DNA from: Halorientalis salina
GTDB lineage: Archaea; Halobacteriota; Halobacteria; Halobacteriales; Haloarculaceae
Assembly (NCBI RefSeq): GCF_005049285.1
Contig: NZ_SOSC01000017.1
Location: forward strand, 1 to 40,642
DNA: 40,642 nt
Direction: 5' to 3'
The notes below the pieces were generated by a model, which was not told the DNA's origin, did not search any database, and saw only the letters and a list, made by a program, of their open reading frames with translations. Numbering within the stretch: the first letter of the stretch is position 1; each line of letters starts with the position of its first letter. The translations under genes and the position numbers were made by a program. Of the stretch, positions 1 to 7,864 are shown one piece after another.

Positions 1-20
1 GAGCCGACGCATAATTCTCG

Positions 21-59
21 ATGAGGAGGTGTCGTTGTGCACACTCGTCGCCTCCTCAT
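21..59. repeat. 9-bp inverted repeat at window start
   Basis: ATGAGGAGG (21-29) and CCTCCTCAT (51-59) are perfect reverse complements around a 21-nt loop. The hairpin lies just past the stop codon of the leftward Mrr-like gene, so it may act as its 3' end or terminator, though no strong T-tract follows on the minus strand. Role inferred only from position. Confidence 0.5.
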
Positions 60-94
60 TCCTCACAAAAACGTTCCTCGATAAGCCGCTGCTG

Positions 95-1123
95 TCACGC
101 GGTTCTTCTCTTAGCTAAAGACGGATGCTCGTAGGGGTAGGTGTACTCTTGGACGTCGGTAGTGTGCCGAACTTCCGGGAGGTACACTGGTTCGATCGAC
201 TGGACAGAGATGTCCGAGCGGTTCGGCTCACAGGTCTTGTTGTACGTGACGTTGTTGTCGCCGGTGTAGGTGACCGTCGTCGTGTGATGCTGCTGGAGGC
301 GCTCGACGGCCCACTCCTTGTACTCCGTTTGCGTCTGCCCGAACCGCCGCTCCTCGACGTCGTCGAACACCTCTCCGAACTGCTCGGCATCGAGGTCGAC
401 CGTCGCGTGGAGATTCTCGGTGACCAGCGTCCCGACGTCCTCATTGACGACCTGCGGCTGCCCGCGTTCGGCGTGGGCGACGAATCGGGTCCGGTCGTTG
501 ATTCGGTGGATGACGCCCACCGATGTCTCGAAGACGGCGTTCGTGTCCGCGGTAACCGCGACCACCGGGCGGAACGCCACCGATGAGTGTGGTTCTGGGA
601 GATCGGCGGCTTCGATGTTCTCGATCTCGCGGAACGCCTCCACGACGGCCGCGTCGACGTCGGTGGCCGGGTCGTACGGGCGTAGGGTCTCGTCGCAGAG
701 AATCTCGATGCGCCCGTTGTAGAGGTCGAGGCCGATCTCGTCGGCGATCTCCCGGAGGTCCTCGCCATCGAGTAACTCGATTGGGTGTGGGTCGTCGTTC
801 TGCTGGAGGCGGTCGGCGTACTCCTGAGCGGGATTCGTGAACCGGCCGGTCGTGACGACCATCCCGCGTTTCGGGCCGTCGAAGTCGAACGTCGCGATCG
901 CCGAGTGGAGCTTCTGGACCACCGGCCGCCCGACCGTCCCCGTGTGCTTGCACTCGACGATGATCGCGCGCCGCGTGCCGTCGACGACCTCCTCCATGAT
1001 GACGTCGCGACCCTCGTCAGCCGTGCGGTCGGCCTGACGGACGTTCTCGTAGCCGAGGTTGCGGAACACGTCCTCCATCACGTCCTCAAACTCGAACCCC
1101 GAGAGATCGTCCAGTACAGCCAT
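95..1123 (-). CDS. Mrr-like restriction endonuclease domain protein
   Basis: About 342 residues. The N-terminal third carries the Mrr-type PD-(D/E)XK nuclease signature: an opening helix (FEFEDVMEDVFRNLGY), an Asp at residue 40 in DEGRD, the E-C-K triad element at 57-59 after a hydrophobic strand (AIIVECK), and a conserved Gln at 70. Known Mrr-fold enzymes cut DNA, often modified DNA, or resolve DNA structures. The C-terminal two thirds has no domain I recognise and may confer specificity. I chose ATG at 1123 over the in-frame TTG at 1129. The gene is divergent from the DUF6166-type gene across about 117 nt and stands alone. All catalytic residues are present, so it is probably active. Target unknown. 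Confidence 0.8.
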   Translation of the reverse strand: MAVLDDLSGFEFEDVMEDVFRNLGYENVRQADRTADEGRDVIMEEVVDGTRRAIIVECKHTGTVGRPVVQKLHSAIATFDFDGPKRGMVVTTGRFTNPAQEYADRLQQNDDPHPIELLDGEDLREIADEIGLDLYNGRIEILCDETLRPYDPATDVDAAVVEAFREIENIEAADLPEPHSSVAFRPVVAVTADTNAVFETSVGVIHRINDRTRFVAHAERGQPQVVNEDVGTLVTENLHATVDLDAEQFGEVFDDVEERRFGQTQTEYKEWAVERLQQHHTTTVTYTGDNNVTYNKTCEPNRSDISVQSIEPVYLPEVRHTTDVQEYTYPYEHPSLAKRRTA

Positions 1124-1187
1124 CCTCAATTATGTGGACAGTACGTTGCAACTGCCAAATACGTTGCCGAACGCTACGCCGTCCTGT

Positions 1188-1215
1188 TTGTTGAACCCCT
1201 GAGAGGGGTGCGGGG
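1188..1215 (+). promoter_or_regulatory. Leader hairpin element, copy 1
   Basis: A short T-rich stretch is followed by ACCCC-TGAGA-GGGGT (1195-1209) and then TGCGGGGG. The hairpin ends 31 nt before the ATG of the DUF6166-type gene. It is one of six similar elements preceding genes in the first 9 kb. Here the upstream neighbour is divergent, so the element cannot simply be the terminator of a preceding co-directional gene. Function not known. Confidence 0.55.
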
Positions 1216-1240
1216 GTCACCGAACCGCCCGCGAGCAACG

Positions 1241-1927
1241 ATGAACGGGAATGTACCTGTAGCAAGTTCGGAATCGGTTCCAGTAGCATCGCCCGGTCAG
1301 TCCCACCGAGACACAGTCGAGTACGTAGGCTTCCGCGTCGACGGCCAAGCCGTCGTCCTGAACCTCTCGGAGCATCGGCGACTCTCCCTCAAGCGCAGTC
1401 TCGACCTCGTCAACCACAGTCCGAGCGGGTTCGAGTGGGGGTACAGCGGTAGCGGGCCCGCCCAGCTCGCGTGCGCGCTCCTGCTCGACTACTACGACGA
1501 TGAGCAGTTCGCCCATGAGCACTACATCGCGTTCCGGAATCAGGTGGTCTCACAGCTGGAGTGCGACGGTGCCGCGGCGTGCTGGCACCTCCCCGGCGAG
1601 GAGATCGACGCCGCGATGGCGACCCTTACCGACGACGTCGTCGCGCTCGCGGACGGCGGACGGCCGTCACCGTCGCTCCCCGAGAACTGGCGAGCCGTCT
1701 CTCGCCCTGATCGAAGAGTGTTCCAGCGCGCTGATCGCGACCACTACATCGTACTCGGGGATGGAAGCGACGAGTGGCTGGTCGTGCTCTGCAGCCAGGG
1801 TGACCGAGCATATCCAGCCCCGCTCGCACATCGGGTGGTTACCGAGGAGGCTGACGTAGAACGGGTGATCCAGGAACTCGCAGAAGAGAGCAACAACCTC
1901 ATCGAGCCCCCAGAGGGGGAGCACTGA
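1241..1927 (+). CDS. DUF6166-type haloarchaeal protein
   Basis: 228 residues, soluble and acidic, with no signal peptide or membrane segment. Residues about 25-115 match my recollection of haloarchaeal DUF6166 proteins: a VEYVGFRVDG strand, then FEWGYSGSGPAQLACALLLD, which is the recognisable core. The C-terminal 110 residues are an extra alpha/beta-looking region with no family I know. The open frame extends far upstream, but that part is antisense to the Mrr-like gene. The ATG at 1241 follows the leader hairpin and is the first sensible start. Its TGA overlaps the ATG of the next small ORF by one base, suggesting translational coupling. Biochemical function unknown; such genes are common on haloarchaeal plasmids and proviruses. 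Confidence 0.75.
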   Translation: MNGNVPVASSESVPVASPGQSHRDTVEYVGFRVDGQAVVLNLSEHRRLSLKRSLDLVNHSPSGFEWGYSGSGPAQLACALLLDYYDDEQFAHEHYIAFRNQVVSQLECDGAAACWHLPGEEIDAAMATLTDDVVALADGGRPSPSLPENWRAVSRPDRRVFQRADRDHYIVLGDGSDEWLVVLCSQGDRAYPAPLAHRVVTEEADVERVIQELAEESNNLIEPPEGEH

Positions 1928-2061
1928 TGGAGACGCTTCGACTGGCGCGAGCCACCCACCAGCTCCTCGAACGTGGTGTCGAGGCGCTTGAGAAAATCGG
2001 GCGCGAACTGGAGCGATACAACGACCGGCAGGAGCCTAAGCACCAAGCGACCGACGAATAA
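1927..2061 (+). CDS. Small hypothetical protein, 44 residues
   Basis: Starts at an ATG that overlaps the upstream TGA by one base (TGATG) and encodes a mostly helical, charged 44-residue peptide (METLRLARATHQLLERGVEA at its N-terminus). The tight coupling to the DUF6166-type gene and helical content make a real small protein plausible. I recognise no family. It ends 11 nt before the stop of the convergent nuclease-like gene. Confidence 0.5.
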   Translation: METLRLARATHQLLERGVEALEKIGRELERYNDRQEPKHQATDE

Positions 2062-2072
2062 GCTAATGGCGG

Positions 2073-4160
2073 CTATTCCGTGAGGAAGTCGGTATCTGAG
2101 TTGCGCATCTCAATCGAGACTGGATTCGACGTTTCCTCAATATCTGTCCCGATGTCCCAGGTGTCCTCACCTAACGGGCCAATACGTGGAGTCGAGTCAA
2201 ACTCCCCAGGCAGCCCTCGATAAGTACCACCAGCCAGCAGGTGATCCAGCGTAGCCACCAAATCGTACCACTGTGGTTCGGTAAACTGCGCCGTCACGCC
2301 GGCTTTCTCACCCGTACCTAAGTCCACCTCGAAGATTTCGTCGCCTTCGCCCTCGTCGACAAGACTCCGGATCTCTAATTCTAAGAGATCCTCCTCTCCG
2401 AAACGGCCCTGTAGTCGAAGATGTTCACTGTCACCCCGAATCGGGAATGTTTCCAAATCGATTACTTTGCCCTGTCCACGTATCGTCGCCCCATTGAGGT
2501 CCGAAATGTTCAGCAGAACCGAGAGCAGCTGCTGGATGGACTTGCCAGTGAACCAGAGATAACCCCCCACCCACGAGCCACCGCCAAAGTTCAGCTTCAG
2601 CCCTGGTTCGTCAGTGTCCTCAAACCACTCCAATGCCAAGCGAGTGTAGCCGCCCATCATCTCATCTTGGTCGACATCAGAGTCGAGGAGGTACGGGCCA
2701 GCTTTCACTCCACGGAGGAGGTAGTACCGCACTCGCTCCTTTGTGAACTCATCTTCTGTTCGTTCGGCGCCCGTCCAGTCTTCGACGTCAATCCAGCTCC
2801 CTGCGGGCACGTCCAAGTCGGCTGCCTCAATAATGGGTTTCGCGTAGGCGACTGGATCGGGATGCTTGACCCGTTCGGCTTCTTCGTCGGTGAGGTATAG
2901 GTTTGAGACTGGTTCAAGCCACGGGAGCTCGAGATCGCCATACCCGACCTTCCGATCATGATGATTCTCGAGATAGCCATCGTATTTCGGCGTCAGGTGC
3001 GTCGCTTCGGGAACGATGTTGACGCCACCGGTGTCGTCTACGGTGATGAGCCCAACTGTGTCAAATCCCTGCTTCTCAAGAAATGTGACTGCACGCTCGC
3101 TTAGCGTTGTTGGAACAGCAAGATAGAGTTTTGAAAGAGTTTCAGTTGCTAAGAACTGTTCTATTTGCTCGGTTTTTCGCGAACCCGAAAAAGAGCTCTC
3201 ACCCTTTGCCTCGATACCAATGACCGCATTCGATTCGGGGGTTTCGACCGCTGTAGTCGGATCAATATCCCCTTCGAAGGCCAGAATGTCGATTGGGCGG
3301 GTGGGAGTGTCCGAATCCAAGTCGTTCGGGATATGGGCTTCCGGGATGCCACCAAAATGAGTCCAGGTATGATGTCGCACCCATGGTTCTTCTGTCGGAG
3401 AGATCTGGCCAGTGGTATCATCGCCAGCATAGACTGGCTCGGCATCCCGGACGATCGAGGGAATCGGACCGTCACCGGGAGTAAGCAGTCTAGAAAAGTC
3501 GGACTTGGATCCGTTCTTTTCGATCGGGACGTGAATCACACCCAACTCCTCCGGAAGTTGTGTCCGTCGTAGCTCTTGAACAGCCTCGTCGAGAGATATC
3601 GGCTCGTTATCCTCCGGGGAACGATCTAACAGTTGCCGAATTAGGTCCTCGACAGTACGATGCTCCAGCGAGTAGGCAAGAAAGTCTGCAGAGATCGCGT
3701 CCCGAATGTGAGTGATAACCTCCGATGGTGTGTACCAGTCCTCATCAACGCCCGCAGCTAACCGATAGCTTATCGCACGGATACTCATCTGGTCGACAGG
3801 ATCCGATTCCGGATTGGTCCCAAGTTTGTCGGCGTCGGGAGCAGCAAAGTACAGCTTATCGAGGGCTCCGCTGTCGATATACCGATGGGTTTGGGCATAT
3901 ACGTCTCTATCGAGCCCGAATTCAGATGCTCGCTTCAGCTCGACCCCGATAATCTCTCCCGACGGTGATTCCGCGAGCAGGTCGATGCGACCAGTCCCGA
4001 TATTGACCTCACCATCGACTGTGTATCCCTTAGACTCCTCCAGCCAGTGCCAAACTCGTTGCTTGGCTAATGCCTCAAGGAATGACGCCACAATAGTTGA
4101 CTGGAGTTTGTCATAGCGAGTAAGCGTTCCGGTTCTATTGAATCCAGTTGCGGTATCCAC
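2073..4160 (-). CDS. Protein with two PD-(D/E)XK nuclease-like domains
   Basis: About 695 residues from a GTG at 4160. Two related segments are visible. The first has Asp60 (RIDLLAE) then E74-x-K76 (GVELKRASE). The second has Asp291 (RPIDILAFE) then E317-x-K319 (GIEAKGE). Each is followed by a helix and a similar strand (LDKLYFAAP and LSKLYLAVP), so the nuclease-like domain appears duplicated. The remaining C-terminal 330 residues are unassigned. The open frame reaches an ATG at 4358, but that start would overlap the divergent DUF932-like gene and its leader, so I prefer the GTG. Nuclease activity is inferred from motifs; it could serve in restriction or repair. Not a family I can name. Confidence 0.6.
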   Translation of the reverse strand: MDTATGFNRTGTLTRYDKLQSTIVASFLEALAKQRVWHWLEESKGYTVDGEVNIGTGRIDLLAESPSGEIIGVELKRASEFGLDRDVYAQTHRYIDSGALDKLYFAAPDADKLGTNPESDPVDQMSIRAISYRLAAGVDEDWYTPSEVITHIRDAISADFLAYSLEHRTVEDLIRQLLDRSPEDNEPISLDEAVQELRRTQLPEELGVIHVPIEKNGSKSDFSRLLTPGDGPIPSIVRDAEPVYAGDDTTGQISPTEEPWVRHHTWTHFGGIPEAHIPNDLDSDTPTRPIDILAFEGDIDPTTAVETPESNAVIGIEAKGESSFSGSRKTEQIEQFLATETLSKLYLAVPTTLSERAVTFLEKQGFDTVGLITVDDTGGVNIVPEATHLTPKYDGYLENHHDRKVGYGDLELPWLEPVSNLYLTDEEAERVKHPDPVAYAKPIIEAADLDVPAGSWIDVEDWTGAERTEDEFTKERVRYYLLRGVKAGPYLLDSDVDQDEMMGGYTRLALEWFEDTDEPGLKLNFGGGSWVGGYLWFTGKSIQQLLSVLLNISDLNGATIRGQGKVIDLETFPIRGDSEHLRLQGRFGEEDLLELEIRSLVDEGEGDEIFEVDLGTGEKAGVTAQFTEPQWYDLVATLDHLLAGGTYRGLPGEFDSTPRIGPLGEDTWDIGTDIEETSNPVSIEMRNSDTDFLTE

Positions 4161-4220
4161 CTCAGCCGGGGGAGCAGTGCATCTGAACAACCAGACAACC
4201 ACCTCTTCTCGTCTGTGTTG

Positions 4221-4250
4221 TTTTTGCGCCCGGGAGAGGGGCGCAGGGCG
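4221..4250 (+). promoter_or_regulatory. Leader hairpin element, copy 2
   Basis: A T5 tract (4221-4225) runs straight into GCGCCC (4226-4231), a G/A-rich loop and GGGCGC (4239-4244), then AGGGCGCGAG. As with copy 1, the upstream gene is divergent, so the T-tract belongs to the element itself. Downstream bases GGCGCGA and GCAGTCGC recur in copy 5. Confidence 0.55.
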
Positions 4251-4302
4251 CGAGTCGATGCAGTCGCACGTCGACGAGGATTCCTGAAGTGAGGTGACTG
4301 AG

Positions 4303-5463
4303 ATGAAAGATCCAGAGTCCAGAACCATCTTCGCTGGCGTCGATGGACGTACCGACACCGAACTACCCCAGTGGTACCGAGAGCGTCACGGGGATGCAGA
4401 CCCCGTGAGCTTCGCCGAGGCGGTTCGTGATCTTCCGCAGGCCGTCGAGACGACCGTGGCGTACCAGAATCCCTACACCGACGAGTGGGTTGAGACGGAG
4501 CGGTTCAACGCGCTCGTCGAGCCGAGTCGGGCTCGGGATCAGGCCCGAGATGAGGACGCGGAAACGGACCCGTTGTTCCACGTTCCCACTGACAGCTACT
4601 CGATCATCAACCCGGTCGACGTCTACGGGCCGCTGGAGGAGGTCCTCCGCGAGGAGACCATCGAAGGGACGCCGCTGGGTGAGGTGATGTTCGGCGAGAT
4701 TCGGCGCTACCGGGGCGGCGGCGAGGTCCACATGGACATTATGTTCGACGGCCTCGAGGTGCGCCTTCCTGGCCGGTCGGACCCAATCACGATGGGCGTC
4801 ACGTCTGGCTACGACTTCTTCGGCGAGCACGCCGTCTACGTGGAGGGGTTCGCCCAGGACGGCTACTGCTCGAACACGATGCGCTCGCTCACCGACAAGG
4901 AGGTTATCAAGCACGTCGGCGACGTGCGGAACTTCCGCACCTGGTGGGAGGAGCTCCTCGCACAGGTCGAACTCGTCGCGGACGACCTCTTCGAGTTCAT
5001 CCGGGACGCTCAGGATATCGACCTCGACTTCTCGGAGCTCCCGTTCACCGTCACGGAGTTCTACACCCTGTTGGGGTTCCCGGACTACCTGGCCGAGCGT
5101 GCCGCCGGTGATGCAGAAGCCAACGCCGCGTCACGGTTCGAGATCGATATGTGGACGCTGCATTCCGGCGCGACGTACGCTCTCACCCACTTCTTCCAGG
5201 GGAAAGAGGGGGCATCCCTCGATCAGTACGTTCGGATCGCCAACGACATTCTGTTCAACCCGGAAGGTACGATCGAACGCGTCGAGCAGGCGTACGAGCA
5301 GCAGTTAGAGGCGGACGGTGACGACGGGTCGCAGGCCTCGCTGGCCGGCGAACGAGCGCTGGCGAGCATCGAGCGCGTCAGCGACGACCTGCAGGAGAAG
5401 GTCGAGCAGTTCGAAGAACGCGAGGACGCGCTGCGCGAGCGGTTCCAAGAGGCGATGGGCTAA
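4303..5463 (+). CDS. DUF932-like plasmid/phage protein
   Basis: 386 residues, acidic, soluble. The arrangement (a beta-rich N-terminal half with GEVHMDIMFDGLEV and GYDFFGEHAVYVEGFAQDG, then a helical C-terminal half with LHSGATYALTHFFQGKEG) resembles DUF932 proteins, which are frequent on plasmids and phages and have no settled function. The last 45 residues form a likely coiled coil rich in Glu and Arg. The start is ATG 4303, with a Shine-Dalgarno-like GAGGTGA at 4291-4297; a GTG at 4294 is the alternative. It is monocistronic and has its own leader hairpin. Family assignment is by resemblance only. Confidence 0.55.
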   Translation: MKDPESRTIFAGVDGRTDTELPQWYRERHGDADPVSFAEAVRDLPQAVETTVAYQNPYTDEWVETERFNALVEPSRARDQARDEDAETDPLFHVPTDSYSIINPVDVYGPLEEVLREETIEGTPLGEVMFGEIRRYRGGGEVHMDIMFDGLEVRLPGRSDPITMGVTSGYDFFGEHAVYVEGFAQDGYCSNTMRSLTDKEVIKHVGDVRNFRTWWEELLAQVELVADDLFEFIRDAQDIDLDFSELPFTVTEFYTLLGFPDYLAERAAGDAEANAASRFEIDMWTLHSGATYALTHFFQGKEGASLDQYVRIANDILFNPEGTIERVEQAYEQQLEADGDDGSQASLAGERALASIERVSDDLQEKVEQFEEREDALRERFQEAMG

Positions 5464-5560
5464 GACCAGTTGAAGAGAAAATTCGCCAGGCGTGCTTCCG
5501 TTCTAGCGGCTGGAATCCACTGCTGACAGTATTAAGTGAGTAGGGGCGTACCCAGAGACC

Positions 5561-5872
5561 ATGTCTATTGAGCATAATCCGACTCTCGACGCGCGAGAGC
5601 CACAGCAGGGGGATATAGAGACTTTTGAAGAATTGGAGCGTGGTGACTCGGTCAAATTCTTTGAATGGCCCGTCGAGCCGTTGACCGTGATCGGCTGGGA
5701 AGAAGACGATAATGTCGGGAAGCGAGTACGAGTTGAAGCAGAAGGCGGCGAGTCGTTTCTCTACCAGGTAGACGGCCATCTCTGGCATTACGTCCCTGAG
5801 GACGAGTTCGCCGGCGAGAATAACCCATACCCTGTTCAGAACCTCGTTTTGCTCGAATCCTCGGAAGCCTGA
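5561..5872 (+). CDS. Hypothetical acidic protein, 103 residues
   Basis: A small acidic, beta-rich protein (core segments DSVKFFEWPVEPLTVIGWEE and GESFLYQVDGHLWHYVPEDE). It has no transmembrane segment or cysteine. An archaeal TATA-like box TATTAAG at 5530-5536 lies about 28 nt upstream of the ATG, consistent with a leaderless mRNA and supporting this start. No family recognised. Confidence 0.6.
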   Translation: MSIEHNPTLDAREPQQGDIETFEELERGDSVKFFEWPVEPLTVIGWEEDDNVGKRVRVEAEGGESFLYQVDGHLWHYVPEDEFAGENNPYPVQNLVLLESSEA

Positions 5873-6011
5873 TTGGGCTTCGAGACAGCTCGAATCCTGT
5901 CGTGAAGGCCTCTATATTGATGGTCTCATTCGCAGTGGCTGCACCTTCCCAAGATCTACTGCTTCAACCCTCTGCTGTTGCTCGTGCCCTCGATAGGTGG
6001 AGGCATCCGTT

Positions 6012-6233
6012 ATGGGTACTTCTACAGACGACTCAGAGGCGTCAGACGAATTTCCGCCTGAAAAGCGGCTTGAGGCACCGAACACGCGCCTGATCAAGGC
6101 AGGGATCGCGACGATTCCGGATTTGGAAACCCTCCAAGAGTGCGTTGCCTACGAGAACGCCCACCAGAATCGAACGCAGATTCTGCGCCGGCTCAAGTGG
6201 AAGGCCGAAGAGCTACGTGAGAACGAAGAGTAA
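6012..6233 (+). CDS. Small hypothetical protein, 73 residues
   Basis: ATG 6012 is preceded by a Shine-Dalgarno-like GGTGGAGG (5996-6003). An in-frame GTG at 5997 lies inside that site and is less likely. The N-terminus is acidic and disordered. Residues 20-70 look helical (LIKAGIATIPDLETLQECVA, then ENAHQNRTQILRRLKWKAEE) and could be a small nucleic-acid- or protein-binding domain. No named family recognised. An inverted repeat (6243-6284) follows 9 nt after the stop. Confidence 0.55.
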   Translation: MGTSTDDSEASDEFPPEKRLEAPNTRLIKAGIATIPDLETLQECVAYENAHQNRTQILRRLKWKAEELRENEE

Positions 6234-6242
6234 GCTCTATCC

Positions 6243-6284
6243 TTAACCAACACACTCCGAGTGAGTTTCCCTATTGTTGGTTAA
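6243..6284. repeat. 42-bp inverted repeat, copy A
   Basis: TTAACCAACA (6243-6252) and TGTTGGTTAA (6275-6284) are perfect 10-bp arms around a 22-nt centre that itself contains the small palindrome CACTCCGAGTG. It is one of four copies in the window with identical arms and centres of 20-22 nt. Here it lies between the 73-residue gene and leader hairpin copy 3. Operator, terminator or transposon-derived element are all possible. Confidence 0.75.
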
Positions 6285-6299
6285 CTGCCTGAGTCTCGG

Positions 6300-6328
6300 T
6301 TTTTCGGGCCCCTGAATGGGTGCGGGGC
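6300..6328 (+). promoter_or_regulatory. Leader hairpin element, copy 3
   Basis: A T5 tract (6300-6304) is followed by CGGGCCCCTGAATGGGTGCG and GGGC. Stems CCCC/GGG (6309-6312 with 6318-6320) or GCCCC/GGGGC (6308-6312 with 6324-6328) can form. It precedes the DUF6610-type gene by 28 nt and sits 15 nt after inverted repeat copy A. Confidence 0.55.
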
Positions 6329-6356
6329 AGCCAGCAGCAGCCTCGCGAGCCTAATC

Positions 6357-7358
6357 ATGTCCCTCGAGCTGAGCTCCAGCGCCAGCACCGCCCGCGAAAT
6401 CGCCGCCGCCAGACAGGGAGACTACGTGGCGTTTCTGCATCGAGCCCCGTTTGTCGTCGACGCTGTCGACCTCGGCTTCCTTCCCGGCTTTCGCGAGGAC
6501 TGTGGGTATCAGGAGGCGCAGTATCAGAACCTTAGCCTCCCCGTCGGGATGCTCGACAACGATTTCCGGGATCCCGATCTGGAGCGGTTCGTCGACCGTT
6601 TCTTCGAGTACGAACCTCAGGTCGGGGTCATCGGGGACGTCGACGAAATCGACGACGTCGACGCCCACGTCGCTGCTGCTCGTGAGATCCAAGCGAGCTA
6701 TCCAGAGGCCGAGCTCATCGTCGTTCCGAAGTCGCGGGCGGTGATCGACGCGATTCCCGAGACCCTCGTCCTCGGGTATTCACGGGGATACGCCGACCGC
6801 CTGGCCCACGAGTTCTCCGACCTTGCCGATTGGAGAGGTCGGCGCGTCCACATCCTCGGCGGGAGTCCGCCCAAGCAGCTCGATGCCATTCGACAGCTGA
6901 CCAGACCGACACTCACGGACGAGCCACCAGCCGACATCGTCGGCGTCGACTGGAACGGGCTGCATCGCGGCGCGCAGTTCGGTGAGTTCTGGACGGCCGA
7001 CGGCTGGGACGACAGCGGTCGCGACGCCGACCACGTCACCGTGCGAAAGACGGTGCGCCACAGCCTCGCTCGCGTCCGTGAGTTTTGGAGGACCCACGGG
7101 ATCTGGCCCGAAACAACACCGCAAGACGAGGGGCTCGACGTCGAGTACGAGGGTCCGAGTCCTGCCGATCTCGAGGACGCCGCCTGTACCGAGTGCGGGA
7201 CGAACGTCTGGCGAACTCACCGCGGCCCGTACGTGGCCGAATACGATACCGGCGCGATCTGTGGATACTGCAGCTACGAGTGCTACTTCAGCCACCGTCA
7301 TCGAAACAACCTGGAGGAGATTGCCGGCGAACAGAGCGTCTACCTCCCGCCGGCGTGA
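6357..7358 (+). CDS. DUF6610-type protein, possibly TGT-like TIM barrel with zinc knuckle
   Basis: 333 residues. The overall sequence matches my memory of haloarchaeal DUF6610. The central part (VLGYSRGYADR, then RRVHILGGSP and PADIVGVDWNG) has the alternating strand/helix look and G-G-S-P and D-W loops reminiscent of tRNA-guanine transglycosylase-type barrels, including phage DpdA-like base-exchange enzymes. The C-terminus has five cysteines (277, 280, 302, 305, 309: CTEC and CGYCSYEC) that could bind zinc. If it is a base-exchange enzyme it might modify tRNA or DNA; this is inference, since I cannot assign the catalytic Asp. The ATG at 6357 follows leader hairpin copy 3. Confidence 0.6.
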   Translation: MSLELSSSASTAREIAAARQGDYVAFLHRAPFVVDAVDLGFLPGFREDCGYQEAQYQNLSLPVGMLDNDFRDPDLERFVDRFFEYEPQVGVIGDVDEIDDVDAHVAAAREIQASYPEAELIVVPKSRAVIDAIPETLVLGYSRGYADRLAHEFSDLADWRGRRVHILGGSPPKQLDAIRQLTRPTLTDEPPADIVGVDWNGLHRGAQFGEFWTADGWDDSGRDADHVTVRKTVRHSLARVREFWRTHGIWPETTPQDEGLDVEYEGPSPADLEDAACTECGTNVWRTHRGPYVAEYDTGAICGYCSYECYFSHRHRNNLEEIAGEQSVYLPPA

Positions 7359-7370
7359 CTTCGCGACCTG

Positions 7371-7399
7371 TTTTTCGTGCCCCCAGAGAGGCCGAGGGC
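7371..7399 (+). promoter_or_regulatory. Leader hairpin element, copy 4
   Basis: A T5 tract (7371-7375), CGTGCCCCC, AGAGAG and GCCGAGGGC; GCCC/GGGC can pair. It starts 12 nt after the stop of the DUF6610-type gene and ends about 30 nt before the next start. The weakest stem of the six copies. Confidence 0.45.
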
Positions 7400-7429
7400 T
7401 CCTTCGAAAGCTCTCAGAGGTGACTTCCA

Positions 7430-7777
7430 GTGAGTCAACAACAGCGTCCTGACAACGTCTCGGTCGACGATATTCCCGTCGATATCGACAACACGCAATC
7501 AGCGGAGGTCGATCCCGCCGACGTCCCCGACGAAATCGAATCCATCACCCGTGGGCTCGCCGGTGAGCAGCCGCCGACGAATCCCATAGTGGTTCTCAAG
7601 GCGGCCCGGTGGTGGTACATTCACGGCAAGGGCGGCACGGATCCCGCCTTCCAGTGGGCCATCGAGTGGGCACGTCACCTTGCGACCGACACGCCCAGTG
7701 ACGTCGAGCGGTTCGACGAGTTCCTCGAGTACCTCGTCTCGGTTGGCTTTGCGGACGAACGCCACGAGCTCCGCTGA
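7430..7777 (+). CDS. Hypothetical acidic protein, 115 residues
   Basis: Starts with GTG at 7430, supported by a Shine-Dalgarno-like AGAGGTGA (7416-7423) about 6 nt upstream. The first 45 residues are acidic and probably disordered. Residues 50-110 form a predicted helical core containing KAARWWYIHGKGG and FQWAIEWARHLA. No cysteines or membrane segments and no family I recognise. Preceded by leader hairpin copy 4 and followed 12 nt later by copy 5, so it forms one unit of the repeated leader-plus-ORF layout. Confidence 0.6.
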   Translation: MSQQQRPDNVSVDDIPVDIDNTQSAEVDPADVPDEIESITRGLAGEQPPTNPIVVLKAARWWYIHGKGGTDPAFQWAIEWARHLATDTPSDVERFDEFLEYLVSVGFADERHELR

Positions 7778-7789
7778 CCGACAGAGCGG

Positions 7790-7816
7790 TTTTTTGAACG
7801 CCCCGGAGGGGTGCGG
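7790..7816 (+). promoter_or_regulatory. Leader hairpin element, copy 5
   Basis: A T6 tract (7790-7795), GAACG, then CCCC-GGA-GGGG (7801-7811), a perfect 4-bp stem with a 3-nt loop, then TGCGGCGCGATCTGA. The downstream GGCGCG-x-TCTGA also follows copy 6. Lies 12 nt after the 115-residue gene and about 50 nt before the ArdC-like gene. Confidence 0.6.
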
Positions 7817-7864
7817 CGCGATCTGAACAGACGCAGTCGCCGTGAACTTGATTCGGTGAACACG

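Noticed and set aside
5902-6093. 63-codon plus frame
   Set aside because: Overlaps the better-supported gene at 6012, which has a Shine-Dalgarno site; the composition is not haloarchaeal-like.
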